The notes beneath the pieces were generated by a model. It saw only the letters and a list, made by a program, of their open reading frames with translations, did no database searches and was not told where the DNA came from. A stretch of DNA of 64,000 nt from CAZKGE01 sp964636405 (lineage in GTDB: Bacteria > Bacillota > Clostridia > Christensenellales > CAG-138), in assembly GCA_964636405.1 (NCBI GenBank), contig CAZWSI010000009.1, positions 13,444 through 77,443 on the forward strand, written 5' to 3'. Shown one piece after another: positions 42,905 to 50,926 of this stretch. Both the position numbers and the translations under genes were made by a program. Each line of letters starts with the position of its first letter. Positions within the stretch are counted from its first letter, which is position 1.

Positions 42905-43465
42905 TTACGCCTCCTTTTTGAGGCTGCCCTCCTTGGAGCGGGTCTTACTGTAGGCAAAGAGCAGGAGCGTGCCGATCACGCCCGCGGAAACGATGTTGAC
43001 CGCCGCCGCCACCGCGCCCTGTGCGAACACCAAATTCACGGGCTCGCTGTAAACCACGATATCGAGTACCGGCGCGATCACGATCCACGCAACCACATTG
43101 GCAACGATCTGATAGATGTTGAAGCGCAGCGCGTCCTTCCATCCGAAGACGCCCTCGGACGCCTTGAGCTTGGTAAAGCACAGGCCGTAGATAAAGCCGC
43201 AAACGCCGCTTGCGACCACCCAGCTCCACCAGGGCGAGCCATACTGGAGCGCGTCGGAAAGCGCGTGGCCCAGCAGCGCGATAAGCCCGCTTGCGATGGG
43301 CCCAAAGAGCGCGCCAAAGAACGCGGCAAGACCGTAGGCGGGCTGAATGGAGGTTTCCGGGATGCCGGTGGGGATCTTTACGTACATAAACAGCAGCGCA
43401 AACAGTGCGGCGCCAAGGCCCGTAGCGACGATTGTTTTCGTCGTTACCTTAAACATTTGCTTCAT
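42905..43465 (-). CDS. ECF transporter S component, UPF0397 family
   Basis: This 186-residue membrane protein with about five to six helices matches UPF0397: KTIVATGLGAALFALLF, IPTGIPETSIQPAYG, FGPIASGLIALLGHAL and YGSPWWSWVVASG are all present. UPF0397 proteins are substrate-capture (S) units of energy-coupling factor importers; the substrate of this family is not settled. The matching EcfT and fused EcfA are encoded upstream on the same strand, past a SAM hydrolase gene. GGGAGGG precedes the ATG. It has its own promoter framed by palindromes and its own terminator. Confidence 0.88.
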   Translation of the reverse strand: MKQMFKVTTKTIVATGLGAALFALLFMYVKIPTGIPETSIQPAYGLAAFFGALFGPIASGLIALLGHALSDALQYGSPWWSWVVASGVCGFIYGLCFTKLKASEGVFGWKDALRFNIYQIVANVVAWIVIAPVLDIVVYSEPVNLVFAQGAVAAAVNIVSAGVIGTLLLFAYSKTRSKEGSLKKEA

Positions 43466-43492
43466 AACTCTTCCCTCCCATAATTATGCAAT

Positions 43493-43539
43493 ATGACTCA
43501 CTTATTGAAGCATTTTGACGAAAAATTGTCAAGAGTCAT
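43493..43539. promoter_or_regulatory. Promoter and nested palindromes upstream of UPF0397 gene
   Basis: On the minus strand, TTGACA, a 17-nt spacer and TTCAAT (43504-43532). TTGAC-N8-GTCAA covers the -35 box, and ATGACTC/GAGTCAT arms frame the whole promoter at 43493-43499 and 43533-43539. This suggests a dedicated repressor site. Confidence 0.65.
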
Positions 43540-43636
43540 TCGGCCTGTTTCAAGCGAAAGGGGGCTGCCGGTCGCTCTGCTCATATGTGCGTTAAATATG
43601 ATAAGGGAATTTGGAAACAGACCCTAAGCGCAGGCG

Positions 43637-44485
43637 TTATTCCGTCTTTTCCAGGCGGACGGTCCACTCGCCGCCAAAGCCTACGCCGTAGGTTTGGGCA
43701 AAGCTGCCCCGGCATACCGCGAGGGCCGCGCGCATGAGCTCATTGTTATACACCACGGGCATACCCGCCTCCACAAAGCCGAAGCTTTGGCAGAAGGGCA
43801 CAGCCTCGTTAAAGCGCGTTTCACCCGCGCACGCGATGCGTACGCGCAGCACGTCGCCATAGCGAACGCCCGTTTCCGTAAGGAACGAAAGCGGAATGTT
43901 CGTCCACACGTTGCCGAAGTTGGGGTCGTCTATTTCGAGCGTGCCCTCGATCACCCCGTTTGCCGCGCGCGGCTCGGCCATTTGGTGGGTCACGATCTCC
44001 GATATGGGATATGCCGGCCCAACGCCCGCAAAATCGATGATCCCGGTCGCGAGGCGCGCCGCCGTGTATCCAAACAAATCGCGCCCATGGAAAATGGCCA
44101 CGCCCACGGTATCCTTGCCGCGCAGGCGGTTGCGTCGCTCGTCAATTTCGCGCACGGCCTCCACGCCCATATAGCGCGCGACATGCGTAAGCGTGCCGTT
44201 ATCGGGCGTTACGACGTAATAGCCGCCCGCAATCCTCGCCACGCACGCCCGGCGCGCTGTGCCCACGCCGGGGTCCACGACCGATACATAGATCGTGCCC
44301 TCCGGCCAGAAGCGCAGGCTTTGATAGAGCCGGTAGCTGGCGCTCCAGGTATCGTACTGAGGCAGTTCGTGCGTGCCGTCCATGATTTCAAGCGTGCGAT
44401 CCACGCTCTTGACCACGCCGTACATGGAGCTGACCGCGCCCTCCTTATAGGTAAAATCCGTTTGAAAAACCAAAATGGGCTTCAT
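43637..44485 (-). CDS. S-adenosylmethionine hydrolase (adenosine-forming)
   Basis: This 282-residue protein of the DUF62 SAM hydrolase/fluorinase-like family splits S-adenosylmethionine with water to adenosine and methionine. Family blocks are QTDFTYKEG near the N-terminus, VDPGVGTARR, TPDNGTLTHVA and FHGRDLFGYTAARLA, with the C-terminal domain NFGNVWTNIP. I take the ATG giving MKPILVF, with GAGGT 7 nt ahead. It sits 10 nt after EcfT in an ECF transporter operon, so its substrate or product may relate to what is imported. Why a cell would hydrolyse SAM is not established for most members. Confidence 0.88.
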   Translation of the reverse strand: MKPILVFQTDFTYKEGAVSSMYGVVKSVDRTLEIMDGTHELPQYDTWSASYRLYQSLRFWPEGTIYVSVVDPGVGTARRACVARIAGGYYVVTPDNGTLTHVARYMGVEAVREIDERRNRLRGKDTVGVAIFHGRDLFGYTAARLATGIIDFAGVGPAYPISEIVTHQMAEPRAANGVIEGTLEIDDPNFGNVWTNIPLSFLTETGVRYGDVLRVRIACAGETRFNEAVPFCQSFGFVEAGMPVVYNNELMRAALAVCRGSFAQTYGVGFGGEWTVRLEKTE

Positions 44486-44495
44486 TGCACGCACC

Positions 44496-45329
44496 TCACA
44501 CAAATGGATTATAGAAACGGGAGCCGTTCACAAACCACGTCAGCGCAAGCGAAGCGGCCAGCTGCAGCGCGCACACGGCAAGCGCCAGCGCGTCACCTCC
44601 GCGCAGGGGCTTGGCGGCATACCAGGTGCGCTTCTTGTTCTTTCCAAAGCCGCGCAAATCCATGGTGTTGCTGATCAGCTCGATGCGCTCAAGCGTGGAA
44701 AAGACGAGCGGCACGCAGATATGCATGGTGTTTTTCACGCGCCTTCCGAGTCTTTCCTTTTTTGAAAGATCCAGCCCCCGGCTCTGCTGCGCGAGGGAAA
44801 TATCCTGATAGTCACGGATCAGATCCGGGAAATAACGGAGCGTCAGGGAGAGCGCAAAGGCGGCCTTGTAGCTTACGCCGATGCGCGAGAGCGAGGCGGC
44901 CAGCTCGCTTGGGTGGGTCGTGAGAAAAAAAATGATGCCGATTGGCACGACGGACGCGTATTTCAGGAGCTTGGTCACCTGATACAGCATCTGCTCGGCG
45001 GTAACCTCGTAGCGCCCTCCAAGGGTAAACCAGAGGTGACGCGTGCCGTAAATCTCCGTTCCGTAGGCGGGGCTAAAGAGAAAGGTGAGCACAAAGTTAA
45101 ACAGCAAAAACACCAGCACGTAGCAGACCATGAGCTTGATTTGGACGAAGCGGATGCCGGAAAGCCGCAGCATGAAAAGCGAAAACGCGAACACCAGCGC
45201 GACGAGGCGGATATCGTAAGAAAACATGACGGCCGTGGTAAGCAGCAAAAAGCACCCGAGCTTTGTTATGCCCGCCAGATCGTATATGTAGTTGTGGCGC
45301 TCCACATAATCAAACAGCTTGGCCTTCAT
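44496..45329 (-). CDS. ecfT: ECF transporter transmembrane component EcfT
   Basis: This 277-residue membrane component links the S component to the ATPases of an energy-coupling factor importer. It has five or so helices and the two cytoplasmic coupling motifs with Ala/Ser-Arg-Gly: QQSRGLDL and TMDLRGFGKN. The ATG overlaps the EcfA stop as ATGA. It is followed directly by the SAM hydrolase gene. The only S component in the window is the UPF0397 protein further downstream, so the three probably form one transporter. Confidence 0.9.
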   Translation of the reverse strand: MKAKLFDYVERHNYIYDLAGITKLGCFLLLTTAVMFSYDIRLVALVFAFSLFMLRLSGIRFVQIKLMVCYVLVFLLFNFVLTFLFSPAYGTEIYGTRHLWFTLGGRYEVTAEQMLYQVTKLLKYASVVPIGIIFFLTTHPSELAASLSRIGVSYKAAFALSLTLRYFPDLIRDYQDISLAQQSRGLDLSKKERLGRRVKNTMHICVPLVFSTLERIELISNTMDLRGFGKNKKRTWYAAKPLRGGDALALAVCALQLAASLALTWFVNGSRFYNPFV

Positions 45330-47035
45330 CCGCGCAGCCTCCTCTCGTAATCGATGAAGTTGCGCACAAAGCCCTGCGCGTTTTCAATGCCCGCGCGCCC
45401 GGCCAAGGTATAGAGGGAGGTGAGCTTTAAACTGGCGGGCTCCGCAATCTCCGCGTTGGTGAGCGCCTCCACGGCCGTTCCGTCCAGCAGGAGCCTGCCC
45501 TCGTGCAGCACCAGCGCGCGCGGCGTATATTCCAGCATTAGGTGCATATCGTGCGTAATGAGCAAAATTGCCACGCCCGTATCGTTCAGCGCGCGCAAAA
45601 AGCGCATGATCTCCGTATAGTGGCGGTAATCCTGCCCGGCGGTCGGCTCGTCGAGTATGATCAGCCTTGGCTCGAGCACCAGCACGGAGGCGATGGTCAC
45701 GCGCTTCTTCTGGCCGAAGCTCAGCGCCGCAACCGGCCAGCTTCGGAAAGGCGAAAGGCCGCATATCTCCAGCGCATGCCGAACGCGCCGGTCCACCTCC
45801 TCCTCGGCCACGCCCCGGATGCGGGGGCCCAGCGCCACCTCGTCGTAAATCATGGGCTTACAGATCATTTGATTGGGGTTTTGCATGACAAAGCCCACCT
45901 GTGCCGAGCGCTCCTTGATGGTGCGATCCGTCATGGGCGCGCCCTCCCAATATAGCGTGCCCGACGCTTCCTTTACGAGCCCGCAAATCAGCTTTGCAAG
46001 GGTGGATTTGCCCGCGCCGTTTGTGCCCACGAGGCTGAGCATGTCCCCTTCGCTTATGGTAAAGCTCAGGTCGCTTAATATCTCGCGCCGATCCGTATAG
46101 GAAAAACACACGTGCTCGGCGCGCAGCAGCTCCGGGCGCTTTGCGGGCACGGGCGGCGGGGTCTGCGCGGCGTTCCACGCACAAAGCGCCTCCCGTGCGT
46201 TCCCAAGCTCCAGCGTATCGATGCGGCCCGGACGCATGCCCTCCTCCAGCGTCACGCCCGCGTATTTGAGGGCCGTGACATACAGCGGCGCGCGCACGCC
46301 GAGCGAGGGGAGCACCTCCCCGCACATGAGCGCGTCGGGCGTCATATCCGCTACAATGCGCCCCTCCGACATCACCACCACCCGATCCACCGCGCGGTGC
46401 AGCACGTCCTCGAGCCGATGCTCGATGATCACGGCCGTTTTGTGATACGCGCCGCTGATGCGGTCGATGAGCTCGATGGCCGTTTTGCCCGTAGCGGGGT
46501 CGAGGTTTGCAAGAGGCTCGTCAAAGAGCAAAATACCCACATCGTGCACCATCACGCCCGCGAAGGACACGCGTTGCTTCTGCCCGCCGGAAAGCTCGTA
46601 GGGCGAAGCGTCGAGCAGCCCGTCCATATCGACCATGGCGGCCGTGCGCCGCACGATTTCATGCATGCGCCCCTGCTCCATGCAGTCGTTCTCCAGCGCG
46701 AAGGCGATATCCTCGCCCACGGAAAGCCCGATAAACTGCCCGTCCGGGTCCTGCAACACCGTGCCCACCTCGCGGCTCAGGTCAAAAAGCGAAAGCGTTT
46801 GCGTTTCCCTGCCCATCACCTTAACGCTGCCCGTCATTTTCCCCTTGTGGGAAAAGGGCACAAGGCCGTTGATGCAGTTTCCCAGCGTGCTCTTGCCCGA
46901 GCCCGAGGGACCCACAATCAGCAGCTTTTCGCCCTCGTAGACCGTAAGGTTGATATTTGTCAGGGTAGGCTCCGCCTGTGAAAAATATTGAAAGGAAAAA
47001 TCTGCAAACTCAATAACCGGCCGCCTCTGCTCCAT
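45326..47035 (-). CDS. Fused double ECF ATPase (EcfA-EcfA')
   Basis: This 569-residue protein contains two ABC ATPase domains in tandem, in place of the usual separate EcfA1 and EcfA2. The first has Walker A GPSGSGKST (42-50) and signature LSGGQKQRV; the second has Walker A GTNGAGKST (about 339) and signature LSFGQKKRV, with Walker B LIILDEPTAG. It powers the ECF importer. Two nearby ATGs exist; the second has GGGGG at a good 6-nt spacing, so I use it. It follows the amidohydrolase gene by 55 nt and overlaps ecfT by 4 nt. Fusion of this kind is known in YkoD-like proteins. Confidence 0.9.
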   Translation of the reverse strand: MEQRRPVIEFADFSFQYFSQAEPTLTNINLTVYEGEKLLIVGPSGSGKSTLGNCINGLVPFSHKGKMTGSVKVMGRETQTLSLFDLSREVGTVLQDPDGQFIGLSVGEDIAFALENDCMEQGRMHEIVRRTAAMVDMDGLLDASPYELSGGQKQRVSFAGVMVHDVGILLFDEPLANLDPATGKTAIELIDRISGAYHKTAVIIEHRLEDVLHRAVDRVVVMSEGRIVADMTPDALMCGEVLPSLGVRAPLYVTALKYAGVTLEEGMRPGRIDTLELGNAREALCAWNAAQTPPPVPAKRPELLRAEHVCFSYTDRREILSDLSFTISEGDMLSLVGTNGAGKSTLAKLICGLVKEASGTLYWEGAPMTDRTIKERSAQVGFVMQNPNQMICKPMIYDEVALGPRIRGVAEEEVDRRVRHALEICGLSPFRSWPVAALSFGQKKRVTIASVLVLEPRLIILDEPTAGQDYRHYTEIMRFLRALNDTGVAILLITHDMHLMLEYTPRALVLHEGRLLLDGTAVEALTNAEIAEPASLKLTSLYTLAGRAGIENAQGFVRNFIDYERRLRG

Positions 47036-47090
47036 ACCCATCCCCCATCGGAATTGCTTCGCGCCTCGCGATGCGTCCCGCGCGAACGCC

Positions 47091-47942
47091 TCAGCCCAGC
47101 GCGCGAAAACGCGCCTTGATCGCTTCGTTGCCGCGCGCGGGATCGATTCCCAGCGCGGAAAGAAGCGCGTATTCATCCGCCGTGCCGCTTTCCGGCGGAA
47201 CGCCCAGCGCGCCGGAATCGCTCCCAGAGGCAATCAGCACGCCCGCCTCGTTTGCGCGCACAAGCGCCTCCGCCTGCGCGTCCACAATGCGGCGCAGGCA
47301 AGCCTCCGGGAAGCGCGGGTCGCCCACGAGGTTGAAGATGGCGCAATGCGTCGGCACCCACACCGCGTCGCACGCCAAAAATGCCTCGGCGGCCTCCCTG
47401 GGCGGCCAGAAGCCGTGCTCGATGCTGGCAATGCCGGCCTCAAGCGCGTTGAGTACGTTTTGCTCGCCGTTGACGTGCGCCATCACGCGCAAGCCCGCGT
47501 CGGCTGCAATCTGTACCGCTTCGCGCATTTCCGCCTTGGTCAGGGCGGGGCCGCGCGGCCTCCCGTCGCCTTCAAAGGCGCACAAATCGCTCGCCATGAG
47601 CTTGATAAAATCCGCGCCCGCCGCGCCCGCCTCGCAAGCGAGCGCCGCAAACGATTTCATGTCCGTAAAAGCCCGCGCAAACTTTTCTCCGTAATACCCC
47701 TGCTTATGGAGGGCGAACGCGGGCGTGCGGTAGTCGATCCCGTAATCCCCCGCAAGCTGTTTTGCCAGCAGCGTAACGCCCAGCTTGTCCCCGCCGTCCC
47801 GGTAAAAGCCCACGCCCGCGCGCCGCAAAAGCGCAAGATTCGCCTTGACCGCATCCGCGCAGGGGGCCGGGCTGTGCCGCTTGACGGCGTCAAAATAGCT
47901 CACGCCGTCGAGCATGATGTGTCCGTGGCATTCGTAAAGCAA
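47091..47942 (-). CDS. Amidohydrolase-superfamily protein, TTG start
   Basis: This 283-residue metal-dependent hydrolase has the superfamily ligands in order: HGH near residue 7, a lysine in ADFIKLMAS (possible carboxylated Lys), His in VMAHVNG, His in SIEHGFW, and Asp in SGSDSGAL. The reaction is unknown; relatives hydrolyse cyclic amides, imidazolones or deaminate bases. No ATG gives a sensible N-terminus; a TTG with GGAGGAGG 9 nt upstream starts just before the HGH motif, and an extended -10 lies about 50 nt further up. As first gene of the ECF/SAM-hydrolase operon, it may process the imported compound (inference). Confidence 0.75.
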   Translation of the reverse strand: MLYECHGHIMLDGVSYFDAVKRHSPAPCADAVKANLALLRRAGVGFYRDGGDKLGVTLLAKQLAGDYGIDYRTPAFALHKQGYYGEKFARAFTDMKSFAALACEAGAAGADFIKLMASDLCAFEGDGRPRGPALTKAEMREAVQIAADAGLRVMAHVNGEQNVLNALEAGIASIEHGFWPPREAAEAFLACDAVWVPTHCAIFNLVGDPRFPEACLRRIVDAQAEALVRANEAGVLIASGSDSGALGVPPESGTADEYALLSALGIDPARGNEAIKARFRALG

Positions 47943-47990
47943 GGGCGCTTCCTCCTCCCGATTCGACAGGGTTTTCGCATTTCCACACAC

Positions 47991-47999
47991 AGTATACCA
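47991..47999 (-). promoter_or_regulatory. Extended -10 promoter of amidohydrolase/ECF operon
   Basis: TGGTATACT, with no clear -35. The predicted leader of about 42 nt ends in GGAGGAGG and a TTG start. Confidence 0.5.
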
Positions 48000-48019
48000 T
48001 ACGACGGCGGATTTGTCCG

Positions 48020-48048
48020 TTGCCAGATCAAGGTTACAATGATATACT
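48020..48048 (+). promoter_or_regulatory. Promoter of SPT-like/SDR operon
   Basis: TTGCCA, a 17-nt spacer and TATACT, divergent from the amidohydrolase promoter. A GGGGGG ribosome site lies before the ATG. Confidence 0.65.
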
Positions 48049-48080
48049 AAATAAAATTTTGATGTATCAGGGGGGAAATG

Positions 48081-49262
48081 ATGGATCTGTTTGCCAAATG
48101 CGAACGTTCTACGCAGGTTGCGGAGTTTAAGGCCCGAGGCATATACCCCTATTTCCACGCGCTGGAATCCCGGCAGGATGTGGAAGTCGTGATGGAGGGC
48201 AAGCGCCGCATCATGCTGGGCTCGAATAATTATCTGGGTCTAACCACGCATCCGGTCGTGGTCGAGGCGGGCATACGCGCGCTCGAGCGCTTCGGCTCCG
48301 GCTGCTCCGGCTCGCGCTTTTTGAACGGAACCCTGAGCATGCACCTGGAACTCGAGGACGCGCTCGCGCGCTTCCTGCGCAAGGAGGCGATCGTTACCTA
48401 TTCCACGGGCTTTCAGGCCAATCTCGGCATTATCAGCGCGCTTGTTGCGCGCGGGGATTATGTGATATGCGACAAGGAAAACCACGCCAGCATCTATGAC
48501 GGCTGCAAGCTCAGCTACGGCACGATGCTCCGCTACCGCCACGCGGACATGGACGATCTACGCTGCAAGCTGGAGAGCGTCCCCGAAAGCGCGGGGCGGC
48601 TCATCGTCACCGACGGCGTGTTCAGCATGGGCGGCGATATTGCCAAGCTCCCGGAAATTGTCGCGCTCGCGCACGAATACGGCGCGCGCGTGATGGTGGA
48701 CGACGCGCACGGCCTGGGCGTGCTCGGCGACGGCGGGCGCGGTACGGCAAGCTATTTCGGCCTCGAAAACGAGGTGGATTTGTACATGGGCACCTTCAGC
48801 AAGTCCTTGGCCAGCCTCGGTGGATATATGGCGGCGAGTCAATCCGTGGCGGAGTATGTGCGACACGCGTCGCGGCCATTCATCTTCTCGGCGTCCATGA
48901 CCCCGGCCAACTGCGCCTGCGCGCTCGCGGCCCTCCGCGTGCTGGAAGCCGACCCCGGCCTGCCCGGGCGGCTTTTGGCGCTCTCCGGCTACATGCAGGA
49001 AAGCCTGAGCCGCCGGAGCGTGCCGCACAAAACGGCGGAAACGCCCATCGTTCCCCTTTACACCTACGACGCGTTCCGCACGTTGGAGGCCGCCAAGGCG
49101 CTCTATGACGCCGGCGTGTACGTCAATCCCGTTCTGCCCCCCGCCACCGCGCCCTCGGAATGCCTCCTGCGCACAAGCTACATGGCCACGCACACCGAGG
49201 CGCTGCTCGACGAGGCCGTAGAGATCATTGCCGAGGTGTTAAGCAAGGAGGCGCTTGCATGA
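48081..49262 (+). CDS. Alpha-oxoamine synthase, serine palmitoyltransferase-like
   Basis: This 393-residue PLP enzyme of the alpha-oxoamine synthase family condenses an amino acid with an acyl-CoA or acyl-ACP. The PLP lysine is in GTFSKSLASLGG (about K241), with GSNNYLGL, GSGCSGSRFLNGT and VDDAHGLGVLG upstream. The local wording (for example FLNGTLSMHLELE, YVNPVLPPA and SYMATHT) is closer to bacterial serine palmitoyltransferases than to BioF or Kbl as I recall them. It is coupled by ATGA to an SDR gene, matching the order of steps to sphinganine. No biotin or threonine-catabolic genes are nearby. The alternatives remain AONS or KBL. ATG choice between two adjacent codons rests on spacing from GGGGGG. 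Confidence 0.75.
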   Translation: MDLFAKCERSTQVAEFKARGIYPYFHALESRQDVEVVMEGKRRIMLGSNNYLGLTTHPVVVEAGIRALERFGSGCSGSRFLNGTLSMHLELEDALARFLRKEAIVTYSTGFQANLGIISALVARGDYVICDKENHASIYDGCKLSYGTMLRYRHADMDDLRCKLESVPESAGRLIVTDGVFSMGGDIAKLPEIVALAHEYGARVMVDDAHGLGVLGDGGRGTASYFGLENEVDLYMGTFSKSLASLGGYMAASQSVAEYVRHASRPFIFSASMTPANCACALAALRVLEADPGLPGRLLALSGYMQESLSRRSVPHKTAETPIVPLYTYDAFRTLEAAKALYDAGVYVNPVLPPATAPSECLLRTSYMATHTEALLDEAVEIIAEVLSKEALA

Positions 49263-50047
49263 AACCCGTCGCGATCGTAACGGGCGGCAGCGGCGGTATC
49301 GGCCGCGCGACAGCCGCGCTGCTTGCCGAAAAAGGCTATCGGGTATACGCGCTGAGCCGCAGCTGCTCGGGGCCAGACGGCGTTGCGGCGCTTGGCTGCG
49401 ACGTAAACGACGTTTGCAGCGTGAACGCCGCCGTTTCCACGGTGTTAGCGAGGGAGGGCCGCGTGGATCTGCTCGTTAACAACGCGGGTTACGGCATCTC
49501 CGGGCCCATCGAAACCACCGATCCGGCTTCGGCACAGGCGCTGTTTAACACCAATTTCTTCGGGCAGCTTCGCTGCGCGCAGGCCGTTTTGCCCACCATG
49601 CGCGCGCAGGGAAGCGGCCGCATCGTGTTTCTCAGCTCGGTCGCCGCGCCCATCGCCATCCCCTTTCAGGCGTTTTACTCCGCCACCAAGGCCGCCACAA
49701 ACACCATGGCGCTGGCGCTGCGCAACGAAGTCGCGCCCTTTGGGGTGCTTGTTTCCGCCGTGATGCCGGGCGACGTAAAAACGGGCTTTACCGCCGCCCG
49801 TCAAAAGAACCTCGACGGGCAGGATATCTACGGGCAGGCCATGCTGCGCGCCGTGGAAAGCATGGAGCGCGACGAGCAGGGCGGCATGCCGCCCGGAAAG
49901 GTTGCCGCGCTCATTGTGCGCATCGCGCAAAAAAAGCGCCCGAAGGCGCTGTACACTGCGGGCGGCAAATATAAGCTGTTCGTGCTGATCGCAAAGCTTC
50001 TGCCCGCCAGCCTCTGCAATTGGCTTGTGGGAAAATTATACGGATAA
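49259..50047 (+). CDS. Short-chain dehydrogenase/reductase, candidate 3-ketosphinganine reductase
   Basis: This 262-residue classical SDR has the NAD(P) motif TGGSGGIGR (8-16), NNAGYG, catalytic Ser in FLSSVAAP and YSATK (Tyr about 140, Lys about 144). A hydrophobic C-terminal stretch (LFVLIAKLLPASLCNW) suggests membrane association, as in enzymes acting on lipid substrates. Its ATG overlaps the stop of the SPT-like gene, and AAGGAGG lies upstream. If the partner makes 3-ketosphinganine, this would reduce it; that is inference from order and coupling. It ends 3 nt before the convergent ZIP transporter. Confidence 0.75.
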   Translation: MKPVAIVTGGSGGIGRATAALLAEKGYRVYALSRSCSGPDGVAALGCDVNDVCSVNAAVSTVLAREGRVDLLVNNAGYGISGPIETTDPASAQALFNTNFFGQLRCAQAVLPTMRAQGSGRIVFLSSVAAPIAIPFQAFYSATKAATNTMALALRNEVAPFGVLVSAVMPGDVKTGFTAARQKNLDGQDIYGQAMLRAVESMERDEQGGMPPGKVAALIVRIAQKKRPKALYTAGGKYKLFVLIAKLLPASLCNWLVGKLYG

Positions 50048-50050
50048 AGC

Positions 50051-50899
50051 CTACGCGTAAATCAACCCAAGTCCCAGCAGCATCCCGGCAGCCGTAGCCA
50101 GCGCGGGCAGCTTGGAGCGCCACATTAAGATGGCCTCCGGGAGCAGCTCGCCAAACACCACATATAGCATCGCGCCGCTTGCAAAGCTGAGCGAGAACGC
50201 GTGCCACGCCGGCCCCATCGAACCCACGAAAAAGCCAATCAGCGCGCCCACGACCGTGGGAAAGCCCGAAAGCGCCGTAATAAGCACCGCCTTGCCGCGC
50301 CCCATGCCGCCCGCAATGAGCGGCACGGCCACGGCCATGCCCTCCGGCACGTTGTGCAAGCCGATGATAATGGCCGTAAGCAGCCCCGCGCCGCTCCACA
50401 CGTTCCCCTGCTCCGCGCCCGCATAGGCCGCGCCGATGACCATGCCCTCCGGCAGATTGTGCAGGGCGATGGCCGCCGCCATGATCACGCCCGCCGAAAA
50501 GAGCTGGCGCGCGCTTTCTTTATGCACGGCATAGTGATCGCTGTGAATGAGCTCGTCGAGGTCGTCCGCCGTCTTGGGGTGGCTCGCGTCCACATGTTCG
50601 ATTTCATGGTTGGTCACCCGATCAATGGCAAGGTTGAGCAGCCACACCACCACATAGCCCGCCGCGATGCCCGCGATGACGAGCGGCAGGAATGCGGCCT
50701 GCGTTCCGCCCTGCGGAAACAGCGCGTCGCTGACGAGACTGAAGCATACGACCGCGAGCATCACGCCGCCCGCAAAGCTGAGCAGAAGGCTCACAACGCG
50801 GGAGGAATCCCGCTTGATCAGCGCGCTTACGGCGCCGCCAAGGCCCGTCCCTCCCACGCCCGCTATGAAGGTAATGGCCAATATCCAGACAAGCAGCAT
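50051..50899 (-). CDS. ZIP-family metal transporter
   Basis: This 282-residue membrane protein has about eight helices and the two ZIP metal-site motifs ALHNLPEGMVIG and GLHNVPEGMAVA. A His/Asp-rich cytoplasmic loop (EHVDASHPK... HSDHYAVHK) lies before the first, typical of zinc or broad divalent-metal importers. The metal is unknown. Ribosome site AAAAGGAAAG precedes the ATG. It follows the C11 peptidase gene by 27 nt and may be cotranscribed. Confidence 0.92.
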   Translation of the reverse strand: MLLVWILAITFIAGVGGTGLGGAVSALIKRDSSRVVSLLLSFAGGVMLAVVCFSLVSDALFPQGGTQAAFLPLVIAGIAAGYVVVWLLNLAIDRVTNHEIEHVDASHPKTADDLDELIHSDHYAVHKESARQLFSAGVIMAAAIALHNLPEGMVIGAAYAGAEQGNVWSGAGLLTAIIIGLHNVPEGMAVAVPLIAGGMGRGKAVLITALSGFPTVVGALIGFFVGSMGPAWHAFSLSFASGAMLYVVFGELLPEAILMWRSKLPALATAAGMLLGLGLIYA

Positions 50900-50926
50900 G
50901 CGATTCTTTCCTTTTCTGTCAGGTTT

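Noticed and set aside
48081..49262. Calling the alpha-oxoamine synthase bioF or kbl
   Set aside because: No other biotin or threonine-catabolic gene is present, and several blocks read closer to serine palmitoyltransferase; I left the gene symbol empty because motif reading alone cannot settle it.
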